Source: Rhizobium aethiopicum (GTDB taxonomy: Bacteria > Pseudomonadota > Alphaproteobacteria > Rhizobiales > Rhizobiaceae). Taken from it: a stretch of DNA of 64,000 bases. The DNA is taken from positions 95,321 to 159,320 of the forward strand of contig NZ_JACIFV010000013.1 in the NCBI RefSeq assembly GCF_014197535.1. The letters run 5' to 3'. Below are positions 45,970-54,554 of this stretch, one piece after another (within the stretch, counting starts at the first letter, position 1; each line of letters starts with the position of its first letter). Made by a program: the position numbers and the translations under genes. The notes below the pieces were generated by a model. The model was given only the letters and a program-made list of their open reading frames with translations. It made no database searches and was not told the origin of the DNA.

Positions 45970-46857
45970 TCAGGGAACGATCAGCGTTCCGATGCCGTGC
46001 TCGGTGAAGATCTCGAGCAGGACGGAATGAGCGGTCTTGCCGTTGAGGATGACGACGCCCTGCACGCCGGCTTTGATCGCATCGATGCAGGTCTCGACCT
46101 TGGGGATCATGCCGCCCGAGATCGTGCCGTCGGCGATCAGCCCATGCGCTTCGGCGACGGAAAGCTCCTTGATCAGTTGCCCCTTCTTGTCGAGCACGCC
46201 TGGAACGTCGGTCAAAAACAGCAGGCGGGTGGCGTTCAGCGCGCCGGCGATGGCGCCGGCGAAAGTGTCGGCGTTGATATTATAGGTCGCGCCGTCGCGG
46301 CCGGGTGCCACCGGCGCGATGACCGGGATCATCTCGGAGCGGGCGAGCAGATCGAGCAGCGTGCGGTCGACTTCGACCACTTCGCCGACGAAGCCGAGAT
46401 CAAGCACCCGCTCAATGTTGGAATCCGGATCTTTGATGGTCTTGCGCGCCTTTTCGGCGAAGACCATGTTGCCGTCCTTGCCGCAAAGGCCGATCGCCCA
46501 TTCGCCGGTCTGGTTGATCAGCGCGACGATCTCTTTGTTGATCGAGCCAGCGAGCACCATCTCGACGATCTCGACCGTCTTCTGGTCGGTGACGCGAAGG
46601 CCGCCTTCGAACTTCGATTCGATGCCCATCTTGGTCAGCATGGCGCCGATCTGCGGACCGCCGCCGTGAACGACGATCGGGTTGACGCCCGACTGCTTCA
46701 AAAGCGCGATGTCGCTGGCAAAGGCCTTGCCGAGCTCGGGATTGCCCATCGCATGGCCGCCGTATTTCACCACGATCGTCTTGTTTTCATAACGCTGCAT
46801 GAAGGGCAGCGCCTTGGCCAGAAGCCGTGCCTGAAGTTCGCTTTCGGTTTCGTTCAT
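45970..46857 (-). CDS. argB: Acetylglutamate kinase
   Basis: Second step of arginine synthesis: phosphorylates N-acetylglutamate. The 295-residue amino-acid kinase has IVVKYGGHAMG with the catalytic Lys, VVHGGGPQIG, the nucleotide-binding FLTDVPGVLDKKG, and GGMIPKVETC. An arginine-sensitive N-terminal helix (MNETESELQARLLAKALPFM) is present, so feedback control by arginine and binding by PII proteins are plausible, which links it to GlnD in this window. The ATG at 46857 gives the normal length; a further 30 codons are open upstream. Confidence 0.96.
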   Translation of the reverse strand: MNETESELQARLLAKALPFMQRYENKTIVVKYGGHAMGNPELGKAFASDIALLKQSGVNPIVVHGGGPQIGAMLTKMGIESKFEGGLRVTDQKTVEIVEMVLAGSINKEIVALINQTGEWAIGLCGKDGNMVFAEKARKTIKDPDSNIERVLDLGFVGEVVEVDRTLLDLLARSEMIPVIAPVAPGRDGATYNINADTFAGAIAGALNATRLLFLTDVPGVLDKKGQLIKELSVAEAHGLIADGTISGGMIPKVETCIDAIKAGVQGVVILNGKTAHSVLLEIFTEHGIGTLIVP

Positions 46858-47000
46858 GGGAACCCCGCAGAATTGATCGCGGCCTTTTATCGCAAGTTTC
46901 TGACAGAGGGAATAATCCAGAACGCAATAGTTTTTCGTATGTGGCACGAAGCCGGGGGAGTTGGACCCGCCGGCTGAGCCAGGCGCGATAGGGGAACGGC

Positions 47001-47496
47001 ATGCAAGGCGATGAGATCAAGGGCCTGATCGGCCGCGTCGCGCTCTGCGACCGCATGGCCTTCGCTGCCCTCTACAACCAGACCGCACGGAGGCCGAGGA
47101 GGCCCTGCAGGAGGTCTATATCAGCATCTGGCAACGCGCTCGAAGCTTCCAGGCAGCCTCGGGATCGTCCCGGGCATGGCTGGCCGCAATTGCCCGCAAC
47201 CGGTCGATCGATCTGCTGCGTGCGCGCAAGCCCGTCGCCGATGAACTCGACAGCGTTTACGATCTTGCCGATACCGAACCCGACCTGGAAAGACAGACGG
47301 TGACGAAGGTTGACGGAAGGCGGATTGACACCTGCATGGAAGAGTTGGAAGCTGATCGTGCGGTCGCCGTGAAACGGGCTTATGTCGAAGGGCTGAGCTA
47401 TCAGGAACTGGCGGCTCAGTTCGGCGTTCCGCTGGACACGATGCGGACCTGGCTCAGGCGCAGCTCTTGAAACTGAGAGAGTGCATGGAACGATGA
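47001..47496 (+). pseudogene. ECF sigma factor, broken by two indels
   Basis: Reading from ATG 47001 (AGGGGA upstream) gives MQGDEIKGLIGRVALCDRMA up to LYNQT, the start of sigma region 2. The frame then jumps: sigma homology resumes in the +2 frame at 47084 with RTEAEEALQEVYISIWQRA, RAWLAAIARNRSIDLLRARK and, in region 4, YVEGLSYQELAAQFGVPLDT, until a stop at 47468-47470. About 14 residues of region 2.1 are missing at the junction. A second shift near 47463 would restore LLKLRECMER and a stop at 47494-47496 that overlaps the anti-sigma start as ATGA. So a deletion with frameshift and a second one-base loss inactivate the gene, unless these are sequencing errors. Confidence 0.88.
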
Positions 47497-48212
47497 CATC
47501 GCCCGACAAAAGTAAGGGAAATCGCTCCCGCGACGAGGTCCTCGCCGGTGAATATGTGTTGGGCGTCCTGTCGCTGCAGGATCGCCGGGTGGTGGAAGAG
47601 CGCATGCGCCGCGACCGCACCTTTGCTGCGATCGTCAGCCGTTGGGAAACCAACCTCTCCGCATTCAACGACGAATATGACGGCGTCGCGCCAAGCCGGG
47701 AAACCTTCAAGCAGATCGAGTCTCGGTTGTTCGGCGATGCCGGAAAGCCCGCATCCTTTTCGCAGGGGCTGTGGAATTCCGCGGTCTTCTGGCGCTCACT
47801 GGCGTTCGCCTGCATCGTCATCGCCGTCAGTGCCGTCATTTTCGCCTCCGGCCTTTTACCGCAGCCGCAGGGGCCGGCACCGCTGGTGGCCGAACTTTCG
47901 AGTCAGAACAACGCGATCAATCTCCGCGCCTCCTACGAGATCCAGAGCGGCCGGCTGAAGATCGTGCCGGTCGCGGCCGGCAAGCCGGAGGAGAAATCGC
48001 TGGAACTCTGGCTGGTGCCGGGCAGCGGCGCCCCGAAATCGCTCGGCATCTTCCAGCCCGGCGAAAGCGGCGAACTCGTCATTCCCGCCGATCTGCGCAA
48101 CAATGTCGCCGCTGGCGCAACGCTTGCCGTCAGCCTCGAGCCTTTTGGCGGCTCGCCGAGCGGACAGGTGACCGGTCCGGTGATTGCGAGCGGCACCGTA
48201 CGCCGGCCATAA
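47493..48212 (+). CDS. RskA-family anti-sigma factor
   Basis: A 239-residue single-pass membrane protein that should sequester the ECF sigma factor encoded just upstream. An N-terminal cytoplasmic domain (DEVLAGEYVLGVLSLQDRR, and the FKQIESRLFG region) is followed by a transmembrane helix (about 95-118, LAFACIVIAVSAVIFASGLL) and a periplasmic RskA domain (LRASYEIQSGRLKIVPV, LELWLVPGSGAPKSLG). The frame is intact although the sigma gene is broken, so the protein may have no partner or may bind another sigma factor. The start is fixed by the original ATGA overlap with the sigma gene. A fasciclin gene follows. Confidence 0.9.
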   Translation: MTSPDKSKGNRSRDEVLAGEYVLGVLSLQDRRVVEERMRRDRTFAAIVSRWETNLSAFNDEYDGVAPSRETFKQIESRLFGDAGKPASFSQGLWNSAVFWRSLAFACIVIAVSAVIFASGLLPQPQGPAPLVAELSSQNNAINLRASYEIQSGRLKIVPVAAGKPEEKSLELWLVPGSGAPKSLGIFQPGESGELVIPADLRNNVAAGATLAVSLEPFGGSPSGQVTGPVIASGTVRRP

Positions 48213-48321
48213 TCAATTTCTCTCCTCTGAAACTCTTCGGCGCATCCCTTCGTAGTTGGCATTGCCCGGACGACGCTCAGGCATGATGCCGGCGAAGACT
48301 ATCCGGCCAGAGGAGAAGATC

Positions 48322-48876
48322 ATGATCAAGTCCTTATTGCGCGGCTTTGCGCTTGCCACCGCCCTGTCCGCTGTCGCCTTTGCTGCGGCGAAGAACCCGG
48401 TCGTCGGCGGCGCTGCGATGTTCGACAACAAGAACATCATCGAGAACGCCATGAATTCCAAGGATCACACGACCCTGGTCGCTGCCGTCAAGGCCGCCGG
48501 TCTCGTCGGCACGCTTGAGAGCAAGGGGCCTTTTACGATCTTTGCGCCGACCAACGAGGCCTTCGCCGCCCTGCCCAAGGGCACCGTCGATACGTTGCTG
48601 AAGCCGGAAAACAAGGCGACGCTGACCAAAGTTCTGACCTGCCACCTGGTGGCTGCGGACGCTATGGCCAAAACCGTTGCCAAGATGATCAAGGATGATG
48701 GCGGCGAGCACGACATCAAGACCGTCGGCGGCTGCGCGATCAAAGCCAGGGAGAGCATGGGCAAGATCACGCTGACCGACGAAAACGGCGGCATTGCCCA
48801 TGTGACCATCGCCGACGTCAAGCAGTCGAACGGCGTCATTCACGTCGTCGACAAAGTGCTGCTGCCGAAGATGTAA
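48322..48876 (+). CDS. Secreted fasciclin-domain protein
   Basis: A 184-residue exported protein with a signal peptide (about 1-22, cleavage near AFAAA) and a single fasciclin (FAS1) domain: TLVAAVKAAGLVGTLES, the H1 box GPFTIFAPTNEAFAALP, and the H2 box GVIHVVDKVLLPKM. FAS1 domains mediate adhesion or matrix contacts. The start has AGGAGA six bases upstream. A sigma–RskA–fasciclin order is also found in mycobacteria, where SigK/RskA controls the fasciclin proteins MPT70/MPT83, so this gene is the likely target of the broken sigma factor. Confidence 0.92.
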   Translation: MIKSLLRGFALATALSAVAFAAAKNPVVGGAAMFDNKNIIENAMNSKDHTTLVAAVKAAGLVGTLESKGPFTIFAPTNEAFAALPKGTVDTLLKPENKATLTKVLTCHLVAADAMAKTVAKMIKDDGGEHDIKTVGGCAIKARESMGKITLTDENGGIAHVTIADVKQSNGVIHVVDKVLLPKM

Positions 48877-48897
48877 GACCACCGGTATCGGCAGGAA

Positions 48898-48926
48898 GGG
48901 GCGCTCTTCGGGGCGCCCCCTTTTAT
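48898..48926. terminator. Rho-independent terminator after the fasciclin gene
   Basis: GGGGCGC (48898-48904) pairs with GCGCCCC (48913-48919), followed by CTTTTATTT. The T-run overlaps the stop codon of the convergent engB. Confidence 0.75.
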
Positions 48927-49576
48927 TTCCAGGTTGCAATGCCGACCGTTTCGGCGATCGCCTGGCGCAGGTCGTCGAGCCCGTCGCCCTTTTCGGAGGA
49001 GGTGGACAGCAGATAGGGATAGGCGGCCGGACGCTTGCGGATCTTCTCCGCCGTGTCGGCCAGCAGCTTCGGCACGGCCGGCGCCTTGATCTTGTCGGTC
49101 TTGGTCAGCACCAGCTGGTAGGAGACGGCCGCTTTGTCGAGCAGATCAAGCACCTCCTCGTCGTTCTTCTTGATGCCGTGGCGGCTGTCGATCAGCACGT
49201 AGACGCGCTTCAGCGTCGCGCGGCCGCGCAGGTAATCGAAGACGAGCTTGGTCCACTTGTCGACCTGCTCCTTCGGCGCCTGCGCATAGCCGTATCCTGG
49301 CATGTCGACGATCGCCGTCGGCGGCAGGTCGCCCGCTTCGCCGGAATAACCGTCGGGAACGAAATAGTTGAGCTCCTGGGTGCGCCCCGGCGTGTTCGAC
49401 GTGCGCGCCAGGCCCTTCTGGCCGACCAGCGCATTGATCAACGACGACTTGCCGACATTTGAGCGGCCGGCGAAGGCGACTTCAGGCGGTCCTTCCGGCG
49501 GCAGGAAGTTGAGCGACGGGACGCCGCGGATGAAGATCCATGGGTGGCCGAAGAGCGGCTTTTCGGTTTCGGGCAT
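48923..49576 (-). CDS. engB: Ribosome biogenesis GTP-binding protein EngB (YihA/YsxC)
   Basis: Essential GTPase of the TrmE–Era–EngA–YihA–Septin class involved in 50S subunit assembly. The 217-residue protein has G1 GRSNVGKSS, G2 TPGRTQELNY, G3 VDMPGYGYA, G4 LTKTDKIK and G5 in the C-terminal STSSEKGDG. It follows yidC on the minus strand after a hairpin terminator. In other rhizobia argB comes next; here a sigma/anti-sigma/fasciclin cassette on the other strand separates them. Confidence 0.95.
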   Translation of the reverse strand: MPETEKPLFGHPWIFIRGVPSLNFLPPEGPPEVAFAGRSNVGKSSLINALVGQKGLARTSNTPGRTQELNYFVPDGYSGEAGDLPPTAIVDMPGYGYAQAPKEQVDKWTKLVFDYLRGRATLKRVYVLIDSRHGIKKNDEEVLDLLDKAAVSYQLVLTKTDKIKAPAVPKLLADTAEKIRKRPAAYPYLLSTSSEKGDGLDDLRQAIAETVGIATWK

Positions 49577-49686
49577 GCGGGCTCGGCAATCTCCGGGTTC
49601 GGTCTTCAGTCGGCTTCGTGGTTTTAGGGGCGGATGTCAAGCTTTGAGGCGACCGCGCTTTGCTTCGCGGGCCGCCCGGAAATGAA

Positions 49687-49712
49687 AAGCCCCGCCGGAG
49701 CGGGGCTTGTGG
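49687..49712 (-). terminator. Hairpin terminator after yidC
   Basis: AAGCCCCGC (49687-49695) and its exact complement (49700-49708) flank a CGGA loop. On the minus strand the stem lies just past the yidC stop and is followed by TTTTC, giving partial termination before engB. Confidence 0.75.
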
Positions 49713-49715
49713 GCA

Positions 49716-51512
49716 TCATTTCGACGGCGCCGTCTTTCGTCGGAACAGACCCTTCAGATTGTCGAAGAGTTCGATCTTCACGCCGTGGCGCTTCATGATC
49801 ACCGACTGCTGGATCACCGAAAGCGTGTTGTTCCAGGCCCAGTAGATGACGAGGCCGGCCGGGAAGCTTGCCAGCATGAACATGAACACCAGCGGCATCC
49901 AGTTGAAGATCATCGCCTGCGTCGGATCGGGCGGCGTCGGGTTCATGCGCATCTGCAGGAACATGGTGACGCCCATGATCAGCGGCCAGACGCCAAGATG
50001 CAGGAAGGTCGGCGCTTCGAAGGGCAGCAGGCCGAACAGATTGACGATCGTCGTCGGATCGGGCGCTGAAAGGTCCTTGATCCAGCCGAAGAAAGGCGCG
50101 TGCCGCATCTCGATGGTGATGTAGATCACCTTGTAGAGCGAGAAAAAGATCGGGATCTGCAGCGCCACCGGCCAGCAGCCGGCGATTGGGTTGATCTTCT
50201 CGTCCTTGTAGAGCTGCATCGTCGCCTGCTGCAGCGCCATGCGGTCGTCGCCGAATTTCGCCTTCAGCTCCTCCATCTTCGGCTGCATGCGCTTCATGTT
50301 CGCCATCGAGGCGTACTGCTTGCTGGCGAGCGGGAAGAACAGCGCCTTGACGACGATCGTGGTGCAGAGGATCGCCACGCCGAAATTGCCGAAGAAGCGA
50401 TAGAAGAAGTCCATCAGCTTGAACATCGGCTTGGTGATGAAATAGAACCAGCCCCAGTCGATCAGCCGGTCAAACTTCGGGATCGAATAGGAGGCCTCGT
50501 AGCCGTCGATGACGGGCACTTCCTTGGCGCCGGCAAAGACGAGGTTCTTGAGCTCGACCGACTGGCCAGGCGCAACGGTGAAGGCATCGTCCTTATAGTC
50601 GGCCTGATAGCGCGGCTGACCGTCGGAAAAATACGAGAAGTGCGCCTCATAGGCTGACGTCTGCGGCGGAACGATCGTCGCCGCCCAGTATTTGTCGGTG
50701 ATGCCGAGCCAGCCGCCGGTGGATTTCGCCGGGGCCACAGCTTCCTTCTCGACGGCGCTATATTTGGTTTCGATCAGGCCGTCGTCGCCGATGACGCCGA
50801 TAAAACCTTCGTGCAGCACGTAGACGGAGGGGGTCGTCGGCTTGTTGTAACGGGTCACGCGGCCGTAGGAGGAAAGCGAGGCAGGAGCCTGGCCCGAATT
50901 CTGAACCTTGTCGGCGACGGTAAACATGTAGCGCTCGTCGACGGAAATCGTGCGGGTGAAGGTCAGGCCCTTGTCATTGGTATAGGAAAGCGTCACCGGC
51001 GTCTTCTCGGTGAGCTTGGCGCCTTCAGGCGCCGTCCACAGCGTCGAGGGACCGGGAACCGCACCGGTCGCGTCGCTGCCGATATAGCCGAGCTCGGTGA
51101 AGTAACCATCCTTGGTTTCCGCCGGGCTGAACAGCGTGATGGTCGGGCTCGAGTCGTCGACGGTCTCGTGATAGCCCTTGAGCTTCAGGTCGTCGAGCCG
51201 GGCGCCGGCAAGGTTGATCGAGCCGGAAAGCGCAGCAGTATCGATGGCGATGCGCGGGGTCTTTTCGAGCGCCTGCTCGCGGGTCGCCGTCGCGGCCGCC
51301 TGGCCGGACGGGGCCGCGCCGGTCGTCTGGGCAGGCGCCTGGCCGCCTGCCGCGGGCTGCTGCGTCTGCTCGGTCTGCTGTTGCGCCTTCTGGGCTTCCT
51401 GCGTCTTGCGCTGGGCTTCGATGCGCGGATTCATATAGAGAAACTGCCAGCCGAGGACGATCAGCACCGAGAGAGCGATCGCAATGAAATAATTGCGGTT
51501 GTTTTCCATCAT
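49716..51512 (-). CDS. yidC: Membrane protein insertase YidC
   Basis: Inserts and folds inner-membrane proteins, alone or with SecYEG. The 598-residue protein has TM1 (about 8-25), a low-complexity Gln/Ala/Pro-rich linker (about 35-80), the large periplasmic beta-supersandwich domain, and the C-terminal five-helix insertase core with FFYRFFGNFGVAIL, ALFFPLASKQYASMANMK and NWMPLVFMFMLASFPAGLV. Length and layout are normal for Gram-negative YidC. Its ATG overlaps the rnpA stop (ATGA), giving the conserved rpmH–rnpA–yidC order. Confidence 0.96.
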   Translation of the reverse strand: MMENNRNYFIAIALSVLIVLGWQFLYMNPRIEAQRKTQEAQKAQQQTEQTQQPAAGGQAPAQTTGAAPSGQAAATATREQALEKTPRIAIDTAALSGSINLAGARLDDLKLKGYHETVDDSSPTITLFSPAETKDGYFTELGYIGSDATGAVPGPSTLWTAPEGAKLTEKTPVTLSYTNDKGLTFTRTISVDERYMFTVADKVQNSGQAPASLSSYGRVTRYNKPTTPSVYVLHEGFIGVIGDDGLIETKYSAVEKEAVAPAKSTGGWLGITDKYWAATIVPPQTSAYEAHFSYFSDGQPRYQADYKDDAFTVAPGQSVELKNLVFAGAKEVPVIDGYEASYSIPKFDRLIDWGWFYFITKPMFKLMDFFYRFFGNFGVAILCTTIVVKALFFPLASKQYASMANMKRMQPKMEELKAKFGDDRMALQQATMQLYKDEKINPIAGCWPVALQIPIFFSLYKVIYITIEMRHAPFFGWIKDLSAPDPTTIVNLFGLLPFEAPTFLHLGVWPLIMGVTMFLQMRMNPTPPDPTQAMIFNWMPLVFMFMLASFPAGLVIYWAWNNTLSVIQQSVIMKRHGVKIELFDNLKGLFRRKTAPSK

Positions 51513-51910
51513 AGGTTCCTGGGGCGTCCGTCTCCGGGGCGCCGGTGTTTCGGCCTGGTTTCCACGCGGGATTTCAATTCCGCGGCCAATTCCTGGAAGG
51601 ACGCGTCAAGCACGTCCCTGCGCGCGACAACCACATAGTCGTGTCCGGGCTGCATTGCAAACCCCGCATGAAGCCGCACCGCCTCTTTCAGGCGGCGGCG
51701 CATGCGGTTCCGCTCGACAGCGTTGCCATGTTTTTTGGTGACTGTAAAACCGACACGCGCCTGGCTGTCGGGCTCCTTCCGGTCGAGGATTTCGAGAAGG
51801 AAGAGTCCTCCCCGGCGTTTTTCGCCCTCGCGCACGGCAAGAAACTGCGGGCGGCTCTTCAGCCGCCCGACAGCGTGTTTCTTCTCACTGGTCGTCAATT
51901 CGCCCGCCAT
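51509..51910 (-). CDS. rnpA: Ribonuclease P protein component
   Basis: Protein cofactor that helps the RNase P RNA bind pre-tRNA and metal ions. The 133-residue basic protein has the family signature NRMRRRLKEAVR (the RNR motif), preceded by RVGFTVTKKHGNAVE. The first few residues (MAGEL) may not all be native; a start closer to TTSEKKHAVGRL is possible but has no ATG. It lies 21 bases after rpmH and overlaps yidC by ATGA. Confidence 0.93.
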   Translation of the reverse strand: MAGELTTSEKKHAVGRLKSRPQFLAVREGEKRRGGLFLLEILDRKEPDSQARVGFTVTKKHGNAVERNRMRRRLKEAVRLHAGFAMQPGHDYVVVARRDVLDASFQELAAELKSRVETRPKHRRPGDGRPRNL

Positions 51911-51931
51911 CTCTTATCGGGCAACCCGGCC

Positions 51932-52066
51932 TTAAGCCGAGAGACGCTTGCGGCCCTGCGCGCGGCGGGCAGCGATGACCTTGCGGCCACCCTTCGTGGA
52001 CATGCGCGCACGGAAGCCGTGGCGACGCTTGCGAACAAGCTTGGATGGTTGGTAGGTACGCTTCAT
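51932..52066 (-). CDS. rpmH: 50S ribosomal protein L34
   Basis: A 44-residue, very basic ribosomal protein: MKRTYQPSKLVRKRRHGF, then RARMSTKGGRKVIAARRAQG and KRLSA at the end, which is the complete L34 sequence pattern. It starts at ATG 52066 and ends with TAA at 51934-51932. It is easily missed because of its size. It heads the rpmH–rnpA–yidC transcript, 21 bases ahead of rnpA, with a good promoter about 110 bases upstream. Confidence 0.97.
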   Translation of the reverse strand: MKRTYQPSKLVRKRRHGFRARMSTKGGRKVIAARRAQGRKRLSA

Positions 52067-52175
52067 TTATTTAAACACCGCGGAGTGCGGCCCTTCTTGA
52101 ATTTGCATGATGCAAGGAGCGTTGTTTTTCGAACGGGCGGGCCATGAAGGCCTTAGGTGACCGGACGTGCGGCGG

Positions 52176-52204
52176 CTTATACGGATGAAGGCCGCCAAAG
52201 TCAA
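52176..52204 (-). promoter_or_regulatory. Predicted sigma-70 promoter for rpmH–rnpA–yidC
   Basis: On the minus strand TTGACT (52204-52199) and TATAAG (52181-52176) are exactly 17 bases apart, close to the alphaproteobacterial housekeeping consensus. Transcription would start near 52169, leaving a leader of about 100 bases before rpmH. The rest of the 420-base gap to the chemoreceptor start (52205-52473) holds no gene or repeat I can support. Confidence 0.65.
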
Positions 52205-52486
52205 TTATACCAGATCAATTCACTGGCAATGCTGACCGGCGCGCGATTTTCGCACACAAGTGTTAACGTGCCCCGCTTTGCTCCAGGAGGTTGTACTTTG
52301 TCGCCGCCGCGATGAAAAGCTCTGATTTTCAGCGACTTGCGCCTCGGACGGACGCCGGCATGGCTATTTCTTAGTGGTCATAATCGTAAATATTAGAAAT
52401 CCAACTTTAAGGAATTTCGCCGATAGTCGGATCACCGGCTGGGAATTTGCTTTCCAGGCAGTTTGGGGTAGCTAGGAGGCACTGCA

Positions 52487-54487
52487 TTGAAGATCCGCGG
52501 GAAAATTAATTTGCTGGTGTGCGTGATGGGCGCGGTGGCGCTTCTGATCGGCGCAACGGCGTTGTCGGCCATGCGCGAATACAGCCGTAACCTCACGGCC
52601 TACGAGCAGGCCGCCGCCCGCGCCTATGCCGGCGAGCGCCTCAACCGTTTCGTTACCGCGGTCGTCATGGAATCGCGCGGCATCTATGCGGCCAAGACGA
52701 TCAAGGATACGCCGAATTTCGCCAAGGGTCTTACGGCCGCGCTGGATGAGATCGACAAGGTCATTGCCGGCTGGGCGCCGCTCGTTCCCGAAAACGAGAA
52801 GGCCGACTTCGCCAAGCTCGTCTCCCGCGCCGCCGAATTCCGCACCTTCCGCACGGAAACGGCCCGCCTCGGCACCGAAGTCGGGCCCGAGGCCGCCAGC
52901 CAGCAGGGCAACAATGAGGCCAATCGCGCCAATCGCAAGGCCTTCCAGGCTGAAATCGACGCGGTCGTCGCTACCGACAAGGCAGCGCTCGAGGCCGTTA
53001 ACGCCGGGATCGAAAGTTTCCGCTCTTGGATCCTGACGCTCGTGCTCGGCATTACCGGCATCGGCATCGCGGTTGGCATCGGCATGGGCTTTTATATCGG
53101 CACCAGCCATCTGAGCCGCCCGATCAAGCGTGTCACCCACGCAATCAAGGAGGTCGCCAATGGCAATTTCGACGCCGAGGTTCCCTTTGCTGGCCGCAAG
53201 GACGAAATCGGCGAGATGGCCGCCGCGGTGGCGGTTTTCAAGGAGAACGGCCTTGCCGTCAAGCGCCTGAACGCTCAGGAGGCGGCGATGCGCGCCAAGA
53301 GCGACGATCTGCAGTCGAGCATGTCCGTCGTCGTGGCCGCGGCTGCGGCCGGCGATTTCAGCCACCGCATCGACAAGGACTATCAGGACGAGAACCTCAA
53401 TCAGTTCGCCGGCAATATCAACACGCTGCTGTCGAGCGTCGATGCCGGCATCGGCGAGACCCGCCGCGTCATCGCAAGCCTTGCCGAAGGCGACCTGACC
53501 CAGACGATGAACGGCAATTTCCAGGGCGCCTTCGCCGAGCTGCAGCAGAACGTCAACAACAGCTTCGTAACGCTGCAGGCGACGATGCGCGAAGTGCGCG
53601 AGACGACCGAAGCGATGAACGGCAACACATCAGAGCTGCGCAATGCCAGCGACGACCTGTCGAAGCGCACGGAGCAGCAGGCGGCAGCGCTCGAACAAAC
53701 CTCGGCGGCGCTCGACGAGATCACCGCCGTCGTCCAGAATTCCACCGTGCGGGCGCATGAAGCAACCGTCATGGTGTCCGAAGCGAAGGAAAATGCCGGC
53801 CGCTCCGGCGTCGTCGTCCGCAACGCCGTCGAGGCCATGGGCCGCATTGAGCAGGCCTCGCGCGAAATCAGCCAGATCATCAACGTCATCGATGAGATAG
53901 CCTTCCAGACCAACCTCCTGGCGCTGAATGCCGGCGTCGAAGCCGCCCGCGCCGGCGAGGCCGGCAAGGGTTTCGCAGTGGTCGCGCAGGAAGTGCGTGA
54001 ACTCGCCCAGCGTTCGGCGACGGCCGCCAAGGACATCAAGGCGCTGATCACCAAGTCTGGCGACGAGGTCCAGGTCGGCGTCAAGCTCGTCCAGGCGACC
54101 GGTGAGGCGTTGTCGGAAATCGGCACCCGCGTCATCGCCATCAACGACCATATCCATTCGATCGCCACGGCCGCAGTCGAACAGTCGACTGGCCTCAAGG
54201 AGGTCAACACCGCCGTCAACCAGATGGATCAGGTGACCCAGCAGAATGCCGCGATGGTGGAGGAAACCTCCGCCGCCACGCACCGGCTCTCGGCCGAAGC
54301 CAACGGGCTGGTGCATCTCATCGCCCGATTCAGGCTTTCGGATGCGGTGGCGCCCGTGGCGCTTGTGCGCAACGAGCCGCACAGGCAGCCGGTCGCCTCG
54401 CCCGCCCGCCGGGCGATCGCCAAGGTCACCCGCGCCTTCGGCGGCGGCAATGCGGCCGCAGCCGAGCAGAGCTGGGAAGAGTTCTGA
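52487..54487 (+). CDS. Methyl-accepting chemotaxis protein, four-helix-type sensor, CheR-tether
   Basis: Transmembrane chemoreceptor of 666 residues. TM1 (about 8-28) and TM2 (181-204) flank a ~150-residue, all-helical periplasmic domain, followed by HAMP (205-258), a second HAMP-like stretch (about 275-375), and a signalling domain with IAFQTNLLALNAGVEAARAG. It ends SWEEF, a CheR/CheB-tether-like pentapeptide also present (NWEEF) in the receptor at 25949. Translation starts at TTG 52487 behind a perfect AGGAGG seven bases upstream; no better in-frame ATG precedes TM1. Ligand unknown. Confidence 0.92.
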   Translation: MKIRGKINLLVCVMGAVALLIGATALSAMREYSRNLTAYEQAAARAYAGERLNRFVTAVVMESRGIYAAKTIKDTPNFAKGLTAALDEIDKVIAGWAPLVPENEKADFAKLVSRAAEFRTFRTETARLGTEVGPEAASQQGNNEANRANRKAFQAEIDAVVATDKAALEAVNAGIESFRSWILTLVLGITGIGIAVGIGMGFYIGTSHLSRPIKRVTHAIKEVANGNFDAEVPFAGRKDEIGEMAAAVAVFKENGLAVKRLNAQEAAMRAKSDDLQSSMSVVVAAAAAGDFSHRIDKDYQDENLNQFAGNINTLLSSVDAGIGETRRVIASLAEGDLTQTMNGNFQGAFAELQQNVNNSFVTLQATMREVRETTEAMNGNTSELRNASDDLSKRTEQQAAALEQTSAALDEITAVVQNSTVRAHEATVMVSEAKENAGRSGVVVRNAVEAMGRIEQASREISQIINVIDEIAFQTNLLALNAGVEAARAGEAGKGFAVVAQEVRELAQRSATAAKDIKALITKSGDEVQVGVKLVQATGEALSEIGTRVIAINDHIHSIATAAVEQSTGLKEVNTAVNQMDQVTQQNAAMVEETSAATHRLSAEANGLVHLIARFRLSDAVAPVALVRNEPHRQPVASPARRAIAKVTRAFGGGNAAAAEQSWEEF

Positions 54488-54510
54488 TCGTCACTGATCA
54501 GGCGCCTTTT

Positions 54511-54532
54511 AACGCCGCCTCCGGGCGGCGTT
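54511..54532 (+). terminator. Hairpin after the chemoreceptor gene
   Basis: AACGCCGCC (54511-54519) pairs with GGCGGCGTT (54524-54532) around TCCG, 23 bases after the receptor stop. A short TTTT precedes it; the downstream T-run is weak. Confidence 0.6.
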
Positions 54533-54554
54533 AGTTCTGCCCGGTCCGCGCCGG

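Noticed and set aside
47001..47303. 100-codon frame from the sigma-gene start read as an intact small protein
   Set aside because: After residue 28 it is out of frame with clear sigma-factor homology, so it is the product of a frameshift, not a real protein.
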